Assembly (NCBI RefSeq): GCF_007745175.1
Contig: NZ_CP036271.1
Location: 2,066,154-2,130,153 of the forward strand
Source of the DNA: Caulifigura coniformis
GTDB taxonomy: Bacteria > Planctomycetota > Planctomycetia > Planctomycetales > Planctomycetaceae
DNA length: 64,000 nt
Reading direction: 5' to 3'
Shown here: positions 19,204 through 28,966 of the stretch, in pieces
How positions within the stretch are numbered: the stretch's first letter is position 1
Layout of the letters: every line of letters starts with the position of its first letter
Translations under genes and position numbers: made by a program
The notes under the pieces: generated by a model
Databases searched by the model: none
The model's input: only the letters and a program-made list of their open reading frames with translations
Told to the model about the DNA's origin: nothing

Positions 19204-20157
19204 TCAGTGTCCCAGCACCTGGGCCTTCAGCGCTTCGATGACCCGTCCCAGCTCATAGTCGAGCTCATCCACGCCGCCGGCCGCCTTCGCCAGGTCGCCG
19301 CTTCGCGCGGCAGTCTCGACGGCCATGGCTGCGCCGATCGCGAAGGTCGCCTCGAAATTGGAGGAGAGCCCTTTCAGGCTGTGCGCGCTGCGCGTCGCCA
19401 GTTCGACGTCATCCGCCTCGAGCGCGGAACGCAGTTCTCCCATCAGTTCCGGTACATCTTCGATGTAGAACCCCGCCATGTCTCGGAGCAGCTGCTGGTC
19501 GTTCCCCAGCCTTTGCAGAGAGATCCCCAGGTTGACGACGGCAGCGGCCGAAGGCGAGGACGTGGGGGCCATGGGGGTTCTTTCGGGGAGGACATGCAGC
19601 AATCTGGAAATGCGAGCCAACCGGACTCGCGCGACTGCGCGTTCCAGAATAATCACCATATCCCGGGCCGAGAATGGCTTCGAGACAAACTCGGTCATTC
19701 CCGCGTTGCGGCATTTCTCACGATCGGCCTCCGCGGTCTGCGTCGTCATCGCGATGATCGGGACGTCCTTCCCGCGTGGCAGGCTGCGGATGATCTCCGT
19801 GGCGCCGACTCCATCGAGGTTCGGCATTTCCAGATCCATCAGCACCGCGTCAAAGGAATATCGCAGGTAGAGTTCGATCGCCTCCAGCCCGGTGGACGCA
19901 AGTTTCCAGCTGTGCCCGCGATGTTCGAGAAGCGAGACTGCAAACGCCCTGTTGGCAGCCGAGTCATCGACTACGAGGACGTGCAGCGGTGCGAACACCG
20001 GGAGGCTCGAAAGCTCGGGATCCTCGTGGTTCACTGCCGGATCCGCGAGGTCTGGGGCCGGAAAATCCTGTGAGGCCTCCTGCGCGCTCTGCCGCGAGTT
20101 TCGGTCGTTGCCGTTTCTCGCGGGCTGATGTGTCATCTGGAAGTCCGTGGCAGCCAT
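19204..20157 (-). CDS. Receiver-HPt two-component phosphorelay protein
   Basis: 317 aa from the ATG for MAATDFQMTHQ; the frame is open 78 codons upstream, but that part is Arg/Pro-rich and looks non-coding. After about 55 disordered residues comes a receiver domain (LHVLVVDDSAANRAF, phospho-acceptor Asp in DAVLMDLEMPNLDG, Thr in AMTTQ, Lys in FVSKPF). A linker leads to an HPt domain, with the phosphorylatable His in RSAHSLKGLSSNF. There is no kinase domain and no output domain, so the protein is likely an intermediate in a multistep phosphorelay. No partner kinase is adjacent. Confidence 0.88.
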   Translation of the reverse strand: MAATDFQMTHQPARNGNDRNSRQSAQEASQDFPAPDLADPAVNHEDPELSSLPVFAPLHVLVVDDSAANRAFAVSLLEHRGHSWKLASTGLEAIELYLRYSFDAVLMDLEMPNLDGVGATEIIRSLPRGKDVPIIAMTTQTAEADREKCRNAGMTEFVSKPFSARDMVIILERAVARVRLARISRLLHVLPERTPMAPTSSPSAAAVVNLGISLQRLGNDQQLLRDMAGFYIEDVPELMGELRSALEADDVELATRSAHSLKGLSSNFEATFAIGAAMAVETAARSGDLAKAAGGVDELDYELGRVIEALKAQVLGH

Positions 20158-20635
20158 CCGTGTCCGTTTCGCCCGGTGGCTGGAGCCAGCGCCCGGGACA
20201 GCATGCGCGTCAAAACGAATTCGAGGGGCGTCGGGGCGTTTGCCTCCACGACGTTCGAGGTCCGGTCTCCGTGACGATGACGACCGGGGTGGAACGTCCT
20301 GGCTCGCCGGCTGAGTCGCCGGCGTTTCGGGATCTCCCCCCGTTCCTCGCTGCAGCGGCGAGGCGTCTTTGCGGATGCCTGTCGGTTTCATGGCCGTGCA
20401 GTCTGGAGGGAAAGAGGATCATGGAGGCTCGTTCAATGGTGTCGGCACAAAAAAAAGCCCCACCGGCGATCATCCGGCTGCGGACAACGCCTGGAGGGGG
20501 AAAGTGACTGGGGTGAAGGCCAACGGGCCGCATCACTTCCCGGAGCAACTGCGTGTGGCAAGTCAGTGCTCCGGGCATTTGAAACACGCGCATCCGACAA
20601 TTCCCCACACACTCAGCCGACAGCCGCCTGCTGCC
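20158..20635. other. Intergenic region upstream of the receiver-HPt gene
   Basis: 478 bp with no supported gene. Possible minus-strand terminator for the DUF1328 gene near 20452-20490 (GC-rich hairpin-like sequence then eight T on the minus strand), listed separately. The rest has no recognised feature. Confidence 0.5.
20452..20490 (-). terminator. Possible terminator for DUF1328 gene
   Basis: On the minus strand a GC-rich segment with imperfect CCGG-based pairing and GGGG is followed by CTTTTTTTTG. It lies about 150 nt downstream of the DUF1328 stop. The stem is imperfect, so confidence is modest. Confidence 0.4.
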
Positions 20636-20800
20636 CTAGATGTTCACGCGACGATTCGTGAACAGCGACACCAGGAACAGGACGAGGAACACGACAAAGC
20701 AGACCTTCGCGATCCAGGCCGCCGTTCCGGCGACGACGCCAAATCCGAGCACACCGGAAATCAGCGCGATAATCAGAAACATGATGGCATAGGAGAGCAT
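20636..20800 (-). CDS. DUF1328 (YtjA-like) small membrane protein
   Basis: 54 aa: starts [20 protein letters not shown], then [34 protein letters not shown]. Two hydrophobic helices joined by the conserved [14 protein letters not shown] segment are characteristic of the DUF1328 family, whose members have about 55 residues. A GAGGA sequence lies about 8 nt before the ATG. These proteins are often general-stress induced, and the molecular function is unknown. It sits alone. Confidence 0.88.
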   Translation of the reverse strand: MLSYAIMFLIIALISGVLGFGVVAGTAAWIAKVCFVVFLVLFLVSLFTNRRVNI

Positions 20801-21121
20801 GGCGTTCGTCCTCTTTGAGGGAGCAATGCAGAGCGTCTGCCGCCGTCACTCGCGGAGGCACGGATCTGCTCATCTCGTTCTTGTGTGTTGCTGCAACCTC
20901 TTATGCCCGACCGGGCTCAGTTGCATGAAACGAGGATTCGCAATGGCCATGCCGAAGCCATTCGTGTTTCGCGCACCACCTCCCATGAAATCACAACCCA
21001 TTTACCCAAAACACCTTGCGACGCATCACCACTCAAGGGACGGGTATTTTCCCTGCGATTCTCGTTCGTTCGTTTGGAGTCCACACCGCTCGCCTGCATG
21101 CCACCCGCCGGGAGCCGCTCC
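20801..21121. other. Intergenic region, no gene seen
   Basis: About 320 bp upstream of the DUF1328 gene, noticeably less GC-rich than the neighbours in part (for example around 20980-21030). I see no gene, repeat or clear promoter. Confidence 0.4.
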
Positions 21122-21157
21122 AAAAACGAAAGCAGCCCGGGAAGTTCCCGGGCTGCT
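21122..21157 (-). terminator. Terminator of the DUF11 protein gene
   Basis: Perfect 12-bp inverted repeat AGCAGCCCGGGA / TCCCGGGCTGCT, followed on the minus strand by TTCGTTTTTG. It lies about 30 nt after the minus-strand stop. Confidence 0.85.
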
Positions 21158-21188
21158 GACGGATTCGATTCGGTGGTGGTGGAGTCGC

Positions 21189-23981
21189 TTACTCGTAGAA
21201 CTTCGTCAGCTCTTCGGACATCAGCGGCTCGGTCACGGAGGCGCTGGTCAGCTGCGTCCGGAACCGGAGGTTGCCGGCCGCTTCGCCGCGAACGATCACC
21301 TGGTACTTCACCGATTCGCCCGGAGCCACCTGGGCGACCGGCCGGAATTCCACCATCTGTCCGCGGGCCGCATGGCTCACGGCTCCCGCGGCCGACACGA
21401 ACCGGGCTCCCATCGGAAGTTCACAGGTGAGGGCCACCCGTTCCGCCGGAGCAGAGCCTTCGTTCTTGACGCGGATCTCGTAGCCGGTTTCGACACCCGT
21501 CTCGACGGGATCGTTGAGGTCGGTGATCTCGACGACGAGTGAAGGCGTCCCCTCCACCTGCGTCAGGACATGCGCGTCCGCCACCACTCCATGCTCCGAG
21601 GTCGCCCGGATGAAGTGCGTCGCAGCCCCGACGGCCGTCGCCTCCAGGGTGATGTGAGCCTGGGCCGTCTCGCCGGTGTTCATCGTGCCGACGTACCAGC
21701 TCAACATGCGGTTGGACGCGCTATAAGTCGCTCCCTTGTCGCTCGAGACGTACTCGAACCCCTCGGGAATCTTGTGCATCACGCGGACGTTTTCAGTTGC
21801 AGCCGATCCGTCGTTCGCGACCGAGAGGGTGTACACCGCACGCCGGCCGAGGTAACGCAGGCCAGGGCCTTCGATGGTGGCCTTCAGTCGTGGCGAGACG
21901 ACCATCACTTCCGAGGCCGCCGCCTGCAGGATGTCTCCGTCGGCGTGGGCCTTCACTTCGATGACATGACGTCCGCCGGAAACCGCGGCCAGCGCCAGAC
22001 GCACCGGACGCGATTCGCCCGGGTTGAGGGCCCCGAGGTCGAGCATCAGGCGGCTGCCGCGAGAGTGTTCCAGTCCGTCCGGAATCCGCGCTTCCACCTT
22101 CACGTTCGACGCGGTTCCCGTGCCGGGATTCCGGATCGTCACCGTGTGCGAGGCCGTTTCGCCGATCATGACTTCGTGCGGCCCGGCCAGTTCGACGGCG
22201 AGCATCGGCTCGGCGACGTTGAAAGATCCGCTGGCGGCGTTCGCGAACCGCACATACGCCTGCGTCGCGATGTTCCCCCGCTCACGCGGAATCATCCGGA
22301 TGGCGATGGTCTGCGTTTCGCCAGAGTCCAGTTCCTCGAACTTCCAGATCAGCGACGACTGTGCCCGGGCGGGCGCCGGCGTCGTTCCAACAAGCTGCAC
22401 GTTGGCCGGGAAGTACGCTTCGACTTCCACATCCCGGACCGATGCGTCCGTGCGGTTGCGAACAACCAGTTCGCACAGGCACTCCTGCCCGATCGCGATT
22501 TCCGATTTCTTGACCCACTCGGCCGTCACCCCACTGCCAGTCGTTCTGTCCGACGACGACGAGATGAAGTTGCTGCGGGCGGGCGCGGACGGAACCTGCG
22601 GCGCGGGCTCGGCGATTGGCGATTCCCCGAACGACGGGGCCTCACTTCGAGGCGGCGTCATGCGCACGGTCCGCACGGGAGTCCGGACGGGCGGATCGAG
22701 GGGCAGATCGAGTGACGGCTCAACCTGGGGCTCAACCTGCGACTCGGCCTGGGGCGTGAACGACGGAGCCGCCTCGGCCTTGGGGTCGAGGTCGAGCGAT
22801 TCGAGCAGATCCTTGTCGGTCGGCTCGTCGACAGGCTTCCGCACCGCGGGAATGGTGAGCGTGCCGCGCGGAGTCTCAGGGATCAGCGGATTCGTCGAAG
22901 GGTTGCGCGCCGCGGGGCGCTTCGGCGGCGCGGCAGGCTCTGCCGCGACAGGCTCTTCCTCAAGCAGCGGAGAACGCTTGCGGGCCGGCGGAGCAGCGGC
23001 CGGCTCTTCGGCCGCAGGCCCTCCTGGAATCGCGAAGGCATCGCTTGGAAGGGACTCGTCGATGACCGCCTTCCTGGGCGTCGGCGTCTTGGACCCTGGT
23101 CCGAACTTCGCGAACGGGTTGTCGGCGTTGTCCAGCAGTTCTGCGTCCCCTTCCTCGTCCTCCCAGTTCGGCGGAGGTTCGTTCGGATCGAACTTCGGCG
23201 CGACTCCTTCGGGACGCTTGCGGACGACCGGCGCAGTGGCGGGGGCCGTCGGTTCGATGCGAGCCGGCTCCTTGGCTTCGCTCTCGAACTCGTCGACGGC
23301 CGATGAGAAATCGAGTTCCGGCAGTTCGTTGGCAGCGCTCGCTCCGGACGACTTCGGCGGCATCGCCGGGGCCTTCGGATCGACCGGCAGTTCGCCGATC
23401 ATCAGCAAGTGCTGGTCGACTTCGGTCGGAGCGGCCGTATGTTCGGAAGGAGTGACCAGGCGCTGATTGCGGTTGGTGGTCGAAGTGGCGACCGCGCGGC
23501 CCGTGCCGGCCACCGGAACGACGCCCCCGGCGTCCGGAACGGAGTCGGGAGCATCAGCCTTGAGCGTCTTGCCCTTCCCCGTGCGTGCCACGGTGGACGG
23601 GCTGTTGGACGATTCGAAGAGAGCCGCGGCAGAGACCGCTTTTCCCGATGCGGACGGACGGCGCGTCGGGAAAGCATCCCTGGCTGACGCCGGCGACGGG
23701 GCAGGGCCGCCGCCATCGGTGAGGAGTTCGTTCAGGGATTGAGACGATTCCATCGAGTCGGACAGCTTCCGCACCCTGGGCTTGGCGTCCGATTGCGGTT
23801 CGTCCTTCGGAGCGTCGCCGAAGAGATCGTCGTAAAAATCCCGGGAAGGGGGTTCGGCAGACGGCGCCGCGGCGGGAATCCGCCGGACCGGAATGCTCGC
23901 ACGGGGCGTTTCCTGGGCATAGCCGCGCAGTGTGCCTCCGGCGATCCCGAGCGCTGCCAGAATCCAGGCTGTCCGTCGCAT
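21189..23981 (-). CDS. Large secreted DUF11-repeat protein
   Basis: 930 aa from the ATG for MRRTAWILAALGIAGGTLRG, six nt after a GGAGGA; an ATG two codons upstream would overlap that site. A signal peptide ends around GYAQE. The first half (about residues 40-500) is low-complexity, Pro/Ala/Glu-rich with many KRP/PARK patches and is probably disordered. The second half consists of about four immunoglobulin-like DUF11 repeats, each with a conversed pattern such as IGQECLCELVVRNRT, IGETASHTVTIRNPG, LGRRAVYTLSVANDG and VETGYEIRVKNEG, ending VALTCELPMGARF and RFRTQLTS. Such proteins are surface or periplasmic structural components in planctomycetes. Confidence 0.87.
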   Translation of the reverse strand: MRRTAWILAALGIAGGTLRGYAQETPRASIPVRRIPAAAPSAEPPSRDFYDDLFGDAPKDEPQSDAKPRVRKLSDSMESSQSLNELLTDGGGPAPSPASARDAFPTRRPSASGKAVSAAALFESSNSPSTVARTGKGKTLKADAPDSVPDAGGVVPVAGTGRAVATSTTNRNQRLVTPSEHTAAPTEVDQHLLMIGELPVDPKAPAMPPKSSGASAANELPELDFSSAVDEFESEAKEPARIEPTAPATAPVVRKRPEGVAPKFDPNEPPPNWEDEEGDAELLDNADNPFAKFGPGSKTPTPRKAVIDESLPSDAFAIPGGPAAEEPAAAPPARKRSPLLEEEPVAAEPAAPPKRPAARNPSTNPLIPETPRGTLTIPAVRKPVDEPTDKDLLESLDLDPKAEAAPSFTPQAESQVEPQVEPSLDLPLDPPVRTPVRTVRMTPPRSEAPSFGESPIAEPAPQVPSAPARSNFISSSSDRTTGSGVTAEWVKKSEIAIGQECLCELVVRNRTDASVRDVEVEAYFPANVQLVGTTPAPARAQSSLIWKFEELDSGETQTIAIRMIPRERGNIATQAYVRFANAASGSFNVAEPMLAVELAGPHEVMIGETASHTVTIRNPGTGTASNVKVEARIPDGLEHSRGSRLMLDLGALNPGESRPVRLALAAVSGGRHVIEVKAHADGDILQAAASEVMVVSPRLKATIEGPGLRYLGRRAVYTLSVANDGSAATENVRVMHKIPEGFEYVSSDKGATYSASNRMLSWYVGTMNTGETAQAHITLEATAVGAATHFIRATSEHGVVADAHVLTQVEGTPSLVVEITDLNDPVETGVETGYEIRVKNEGSAPAERVALTCELPMGARFVSAAGAVSHAARGQMVEFRPVAQVAPGESVKYQVIVRGEAAGNLRFRTQLTSASVTEPLMSEELTKFYE

Positions 23982-24254
23982 GATCATTCCTCCGTCCGTC
24001 CGTTCAAACCGCTTCACGATCCATCCCGCGGTGGGTTCCCGACGATGCTCAGGCAATGCTGGCGCAGCCGCGCATCGAGGAGACTCGCTATCAATTTCGG
24101 AACGGTGTACCCGCTAAGATGAACCGATCATGGTGACTTTGACGATTTCTCCGCCCCTGAAAGGCACTCGCAGCGGCAGGAACAGCCGATGTGAGAATCC
24201 AGGCAGGAGCGCGGCTGTTGCGATTCGCCGCGCCTGCAGCAGGAGACCGCGCTG

Positions 24255-25313
24255 ATGCCTTCCGAGAAGGCATTTCTCGACATCATCTCGGGCCGCAGGC
24301 CGGACTGGCCTGCGGCCGCAGCGCGGGGAGCTCTCGCGCTCCTCGAGCCCGTGTACGCCGCAGGGGCGGCGCTCAAGAACCTGTCGTTCGACGTCGGCAT
24401 CAAGAGGCCGCAGGACGTCGGCGTTCCGGTCGTCAGCGTCGGAAACCTGACCACAGGCGGCACGGGTAAGACCCCGGTCGTGGCCGCGGTCGTCCAGAAG
24501 CTCCTTCAGCGCGGGATGAAACCTGCCATCGCCAGCCGGGGATACCGCTCGGTCGACGCCGCCGGCAACGACGAGAAACGCGTCCTCGATCTCCTCTGTC
24601 CCGGCGTTCCGCACATTCAGAATCGCGATCGCATTGCCGCGGCGCGAGAACTGGTCGCTCATGGCGCCGAGATCATCGTCCTCGATGATGGCTTTCAGCA
24701 TCGCCGGCTGAAACGCGACCTGGACATCGTTCTGATCGACGCCACAAATCCCTGGGGCTATGGACGTCAGCTCCCCCGCGGCCTGCTGCGGGAATCGCGG
24801 CATGCTCTGAAGCGGGCCCGTCTCATCCTCGTCACGCGAACCGACCTCGTCAGTTCCTCCGAACGGGAGCGACTTCTCGACGAAATCGCCCGTGACTCGT
24901 CCGCGCCCGTCGTGACGAGCCGGTTCGTACCGCACGGCCTTCGCGATCGATCCGGGTTGATCCATTCCAGCGACGACCTGAAAGGCAGGCAGGTCGTCGC
25001 GTTCTGCGGTATTGGCAATCCGACGGGATTCCGGGCCACGCTCGAACGCGCCGGGCTGCTGCTGCATTCGCACGCAGTGACGGCCTTTGCCGACCATCAC
25101 CATTACACCCGCGACGATCTCGAGGCGCTGATCGCGGAAGCGCAGGCGAGCGACGCCGCAGCCGCCGTCTGCACCTTGAAGGACCTGGTCAAGCTTCCGC
25201 CGATCGACGCCCCTATTCCGATCCTGGCCCTTGAGATCACGCTGGAAATCATCGATGGGTCGACCGCCTGGGAGCGCGCCATTGCGGGGTACGGAATTCC
25301 CCGGGCACCGTAG
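24255..25313 (+). CDS. lpxK: Tetraacyldisaccharide 4'-kinase
   Basis: 352 aa. LpxK phosphorylates the 4' position of the lipid A disaccharide precursor at the inner membrane. Visible family features are FDVGIKRPQDVGVPVVSVGN, the P-loop NLTTGGTGKTPVV, PAIASRGYRS, the ILDDGFQHRRLKRDLDIVLI block and LPRGLLRES. The length is normal. The presence of this gene supports lipid A synthesis in the host organism. It is divergent from the DUF11 gene and convergent with the FHA gene; other lpx genes are not in the window. Confidence 0.93.
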   Translation: MPSEKAFLDIISGRRPDWPAAAARGALALLEPVYAAGAALKNLSFDVGIKRPQDVGVPVVSVGNLTTGGTGKTPVVAAVVQKLLQRGMKPAIASRGYRSVDAAGNDEKRVLDLLCPGVPHIQNRDRIAAARELVAHGAEIIVLDDGFQHRRLKRDLDIVLIDATNPWGYGRQLPRGLLRESRHALKRARLILVTRTDLVSSSERERLLDEIARDSSAPVVTSRFVPHGLRDRSGLIHSSDDLKGRQVVAFCGIGNPTGFRATLERAGLLLHSHAVTAFADHHHYTRDDLEALIAEAQASDAAAAVCTLKDLVKLPPIDAPIPILALEITLEIIDGSTAWERAIAGYGIPRAP

Positions 25314-25403
25314 GGGTGGTGTTCCAGCGGCAGGGCGGCGCGTGCGCCAGCGCTGACCAGTCGGCAACGTTCGCAGCGGCCTGCTGGCTGAGCACCGATC
25401 CGC

Positions 25404-26084
25404 TTAGCCGTCCTTCGGGTCCGACAGCGCCCTGAGGTACTTCGCCATGTCTGCCTCCAGCTGCGAGAGCTGCATCCATGCCGCCGGCGGCACCGACATA
25501 TAGGCCGCCTGCAGCTTGCGCGACGTCCCTCCGTGCTGCTGGGCGATGAGTAGAAGCCTGAGCAGCCGGGAGTGGATGAAGTTCAGCACTTCCGACAGGT
25601 CCGCCGCCTGCCCGAGATTGAGGTCTGACGGCAGCGTCGGCGCGCCGTTGGGGAACAGTTCTCCGGGCAGTTCCGGTTCGCCGTCGATCGAGTCCTGCAG
25701 ATCGGGGGAAGACTTCGTCTCGCTGTCGACAGGCCCGCTCGCGATGGGCGGATCAATGGCCGCCAGTTCGCTCGTCCGCTTCGCGATCTGCTCGACGCTG
25801 CCATACAGCAACAGGCAACGGCCGATCAGCACCTGGTCGCCGATCTGCAGCACTCGCATCCGGATGGGATGCCCGTTGACGCGCGTCCCGTTCGTGCTGT
25901 CGAGGTCGGTCAGGATAATGCGGCCGGCGTCTTCCTGAATCTTCGCGTGAAAGCGGCTCACACGTTCATCGTTGAGGCGGATGTGGTTGTCGTCCTCGCG
26001 CCCGATGTTGATCGGGGTCGGGAGGTCGGCAAACACGTGGCCCATCTCAAGGCCGTCGAGAACCTGAAACGTCACCAGAGCCAT
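25404..26084 (-). CDS. FHA domain-containing protein
   Basis: 226 aa from the ATG for MALVTFQVLDGLEMGHVFAD. The FHA phosphothreonine-binding domain occupies about residues 5-95, with INIGREDDNHIRL, VSRFHAKIQ and DLDSTNGTRVNG as the core motifs. The remaining part has a disordered linker and a helical end (DLSEVLNFIHSRLLRLLLIA ... MQLSQLEADMAKYLRAL). It probably docks to a phosphorylated partner; no Ser/Thr kinase gene is nearby. Divergent from the sigma-54 activator. Confidence 0.88.
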   Translation of the reverse strand: MALVTFQVLDGLEMGHVFADLPTPINIGREDDNHIRLNDERVSRFHAKIQEDAGRIILTDLDSTNGTRVNGHPIRMRVLQIGDQVLIGRCLLLYGSVEQIAKRTSELAAIDPPIASGPVDSETKSSPDLQDSIDGEPELPGELFPNGAPTLPSDLNLGQAADLSEVLNFIHSRLLRLLLIAQQHGGTSRKLQAAYMSVPPAAWMQLSQLEADMAKYLRALSDPKDG

Positions 26085-26596
26085 TGAGCAGCCGAACCGT
26101 GAGGAATTGCAGAACCAGGGGCGCCGCCCCGCAAAGCGAGAGAGCGACCATCCGTTGTATCGGGGTGGTTTTGTGACCGTCAATGACGGCCTTCCTTCAC
26201 CGCCCGATCGGGCCGCTTCCCGAAACTCGATGACCACTCTCACGAGGTTCCCGAATCGCCACTTCCGGCCGTTGCTGAAAAACCACGTGAATCGTGTTGA
26301 CGTCTCGCAACGGCGACGTAGGGTTTCGCACCCTCAACCTCCAGCTCCCGGCAGTCAGGCGGCGATTGGAATCGCAGTCTGACGGAAGTCCAGTTGTCAT
26401 AGTCGTGCCGGTCGAGCACGTGGCGCGGATTGCGCCGCTTTGTCGCCGCCGCCTGCAGCCCGATGTGTCGTCGCTTTTCGAACAGCGATGAGACGCGCCG
26501 GACCGCGTGCGCCCCGACACTCACCGGACGTCGCCTCTGGCCTCGTGCGCCATTCCTGCGCCGACAGGCCGCCTGACGTTGAACCGCGAGCATCTG
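26085..26596. other. Divergent intergenic region between FHA and sigma-54 activator genes
   Basis: 512 bp with no supported gene. Small hairpins are present (AGGGT-TTCGC-ACCCT near 26315), but no promoter I would defend. Confidence 0.45.
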
Positions 26597-27991
26597 ATGA
26601 TGAACATTCAAGGTAACCTGCTGGTTGTTGATGACGATCGGCATATCTGCGAAGCCATGGCGGACTACCTCCGCTCGCTCGGCCACCGCACAGAAACCGC
26701 CATGAACTGCAAGGATGCGCTCTCCCGCATCCGCGAATACAACTTCGACGTCGTTCTCACCGACGTCTGCCTGCCCGACCAGGACGGCTTCCACGTCCTC
26801 GAATGGGTCGCCCAGAACAAGCCGGAAACCTCCGTCATCCTGCTCACCGGCTACGGCACGATCGAAAGCGCAGTCGAAGCCATCCAGGGTGGAGCCTTCG
26901 ACTACCTCACCAAGCCCGTCATCGACGACGAACTCAACCTCGCGATCCAGCGGGCCCTCGGCCAGAAGCGGATCGTCGAAGAAAACAAGAAGCTCAAGAA
27001 GCAGCTCGACCAGAAGTTCGGCATCTCGAACATCATCGGCCGCGACTACAAGATGTCCCGGATGTTCGACCTCATCGAGAGCGTCTCCGACACCCGGACC
27101 ACCGTCCTGATCCTCGGCGAAAACGGCACGGGCAAGACGATCACCGCCCGCGCCATTCACCAGCTCAGCAGCCGTCGGGAGCAGCCGTTCGTCGAGGTCG
27201 CCTGCGGGGCGCTCCCCGACTCGCTGCTCGAATCCGAACTGTTCGGCCACGTTGCGGGCGCCTTCACCGGCGCCAATCACGACAAGATGGGCAAGTTCCT
27301 CCAGGCCGATGGCGGCACGCTCTTCCTCGACGAGATCGGAACGGCCTCGCCCAGCCTGCAGGTGAAGCTCCTCCGTGTCCTCCAGGACCGCGAGTTTGAA
27401 CCTGTCGGCGGCACGAAGACTCACAAGGTCGACGTCCGGCTGGTCCTCGCGACCAACGAAAACCTCGAAGAACGGGTCCGTCGGGGCGAATTCCGCCAGG
27501 ACCTCTTCTACCGCATCAACGTCGTCAGCGTGACCCAGCCCCCGCTCCGCGAGCGGATCGGCGACATCCCGCTTCTCGTCGAACACTATGTCCACGAATT
27601 CAACCAGCAGACCGGCAAGCGGATCCGCGCCTTCGACGACACGGCCCTGCACCTCATGCAGCGCTACGGCTGGCCGGGCAACGTCCGTGAACTGGTGAAC
27701 GTCATCGAACGGGCGATCGTGCTCTCGAAGTCGGACATCATCACGCCCTCCGATCTCCCCGAACACATGCGGATCGAGGCCCGTGAAAACGTCTCGCTCT
27801 CCGGCCGGTTTGGCAGCGGCACCCTGAAATCGGCGCTCGTCCATCCGGAACGGCAGCTGATCCTGGAAGCCCTGGAATCAAACGGCTGGAACCGTCAGGA
27901 AACGGCCCGCACGCTCGGGATCAACCGCACGACGCTCTACAAGAAAATGAAACGTTTCGAGATCGATTTCGAACACCACGTGCAGCTGTAA
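26597..27991 (+). CDS. NtrC-family sigma-54-dependent response regulator
   Basis: 464 aa, starting [14 protein letters not shown]; the in-frame upstream extension has no family match. Three modules: receiver (Asp12-14, phospho-acceptor Asp56 in [13 protein letters not shown], Lys in DYLTKPV), AAA+ sigma-54 activation domain (Walker A GENGTGKT, the sigma-54 contact loop GAFTGA, Walker B-like [23 protein letters not shown]), and a Fis-type HTH at the C-terminus ([20 protein letters not shown]). It activates sigma-54 promoters on phosphorylation. The partner kinase is not adjacent. The predicted sigma-54 site at 13888 is the only target candidate seen here. Confidence 0.95.
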   Translation: MMNIQGNLLVVDDDRHICEAMADYLRSLGHRTETAMNCKDALSRIREYNFDVVLTDVCLPDQDGFHVLEWVAQNKPETSVILLTGYGTIESAVEAIQGGAFDYLTKPVIDDELNLAIQRALGQKRIVEENKKLKKQLDQKFGISNIIGRDYKMSRMFDLIESVSDTRTTVLILGENGTGKTITARAIHQLSSRREQPFVEVACGALPDSLLESELFGHVAGAFTGANHDKMGKFLQADGGTLFLDEIGTASPSLQVKLLRVLQDREFEPVGGTKTHKVDVRLVLATNENLEERVRRGEFRQDLFYRINVVSVTQPPLRERIGDIPLLVEHYVHEFNQQTGKRIRAFDDTALHLMQRYGWPGNVRELVNVIERAIVLSKSDIITPSDLPEHMRIEARENVSLSGRFGSGTLKSALVHPERQLILEALESNGWNRQETARTLGINRTTLYKKMKRFEIDFEHHVQL

Positions 27992-28021
27992 TTCTTTGAG
28001 CTGCACACTCTCTCCCGCCTG

Positions 28022-28052
28022 AAAGCCCAGGGGTTCCGCCCCTGGGCTTTTT
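28022..28052 (+). terminator. Terminator after sigma-54 activator gene
   Basis: AAAGCCCAGGGG / CCCCTGGGCTTTTT stem with TTCCG loop, ending in a T-tract. Nearly identical arms occur at 16184 and similar ones at 37279. Confidence 0.92.
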
Positions 28053-28232
28053 GCATGGGGGGCGACGCCGAAAACGTGTGACCGGGAATCGGCGGGGTTG
28101 TGACTGCGTTGGGGCCGACTAAAATCCCGGCAGACGCGATTCGTCTCCGAGAGTATTCAACCGGTCCGGGCTGTTCCGTCCTACGGCGCTGCAGCTCGCC
28201 CCACGCTGACGTCACCAGTCCAGGAGTGATTC

Positions 28233-28841
28233 ATGGCCTACGAACTTCCGAAGCTCCCCTACGCCTACAACGCTCTGGAGCCGCACATCGACGCCAAGAC
28301 GATGGAAATTCACCACACGAAGCACCATCAGGCGTACATCAACAACGTCAACAAGGCCCTCGAAGGCCATGCCGATCTGGCCGCCAAGCCGATCGACGAG
28401 CTGATGAAAGGCCTCGCCTCCGTTCCGGAAGCGATCCGTACGGCCGTCCGCAACAACGGCGGCGGACATTCGAACCACACCCTGTTCTGGACCGTCATTG
28501 GCCCCAACGGCGGCGGCAAGCCGACCGGTGAACTCGCCACGGCGATCGACTCCACCTTCGGTAGCTTCGACGCCTTCAAGGAGAAGTTCAACGCCGCTGC
28601 AACCACTCGCTTCGGCAGCGGCTGGGCCTGGTTGTCGGTCGACAAGGGCAAGCTGGTGGTCGAAAGCTCGGCCAACCAGGACACCCCCTTCTCCGAAGGC
28701 CGCACCCCGATCCTCGGCCTCGACGTCTGGGAACATGCCTATTACCTCAACTACCAGAACAAGCGGCCCGACTACATCGCCGCGTTCTGGAACGTGGTGA
28801 ACTGGGCCGAAGTCGCCAAGCGCTTCGCCGCCGCGAAGTAA
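28233..28841 (+). CDS. Superoxide dismutase (Mn/Fe family)
   Basis: 202 aa. Metal ligands of the family are all visible: His in [11 protein letters not shown], His in [12 protein letters not shown], and Asp/His in [12 protein letters not shown]. The N-terminus [17 protein letters not shown] and the region [20 protein letters not shown] are typical; the Gly/Gln pattern around GGGHSN and ANQD leans toward the Mn form, but this cannot be fixed by eye. No signal peptide, so it is cytoplasmic. It dismutates superoxide. Confidence 0.95.
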   Translation: MAYELPKLPYAYNALEPHIDAKTMEIHHTKHHQAYINNVNKALEGHADLAAKPIDELMKGLASVPEAIRTAVRNNGGGHSNHTLFWTVIGPNGGGKPTGELATAIDSTFGSFDAFKEKFNAAATTRFGSGWAWLSVDKGKLVVESSANQDTPFSEGRTPILGLDVWEHAYYLNYQNKRPDYIAAFWNVVNWAEVAKRFAAAK

Positions 28842-28854
28842 TCTGAGCTTTCCC

Positions 28855-28887
28855 AGCACCCCGGCCGCTCCACAGCTGCCGGGGTGC
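28855..28887 (+). terminator. Terminator after superoxide dismutase gene
   Basis: Arms AGCACCCCGGC and GCCGGGGTGCT with a 12-nt loop, followed by TTGCATT. A relative with nearly the same arms follows the gene ending at 48883. Confidence 0.75.
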
Positions 28888-28966
28888 TTTGCATTGAGGG
28901 CCCCTCTGTTCGACGTAGCCACGACCTGATCGCCGGCTTATCGTCCTTCGTTCCGAGACTCCTGAC

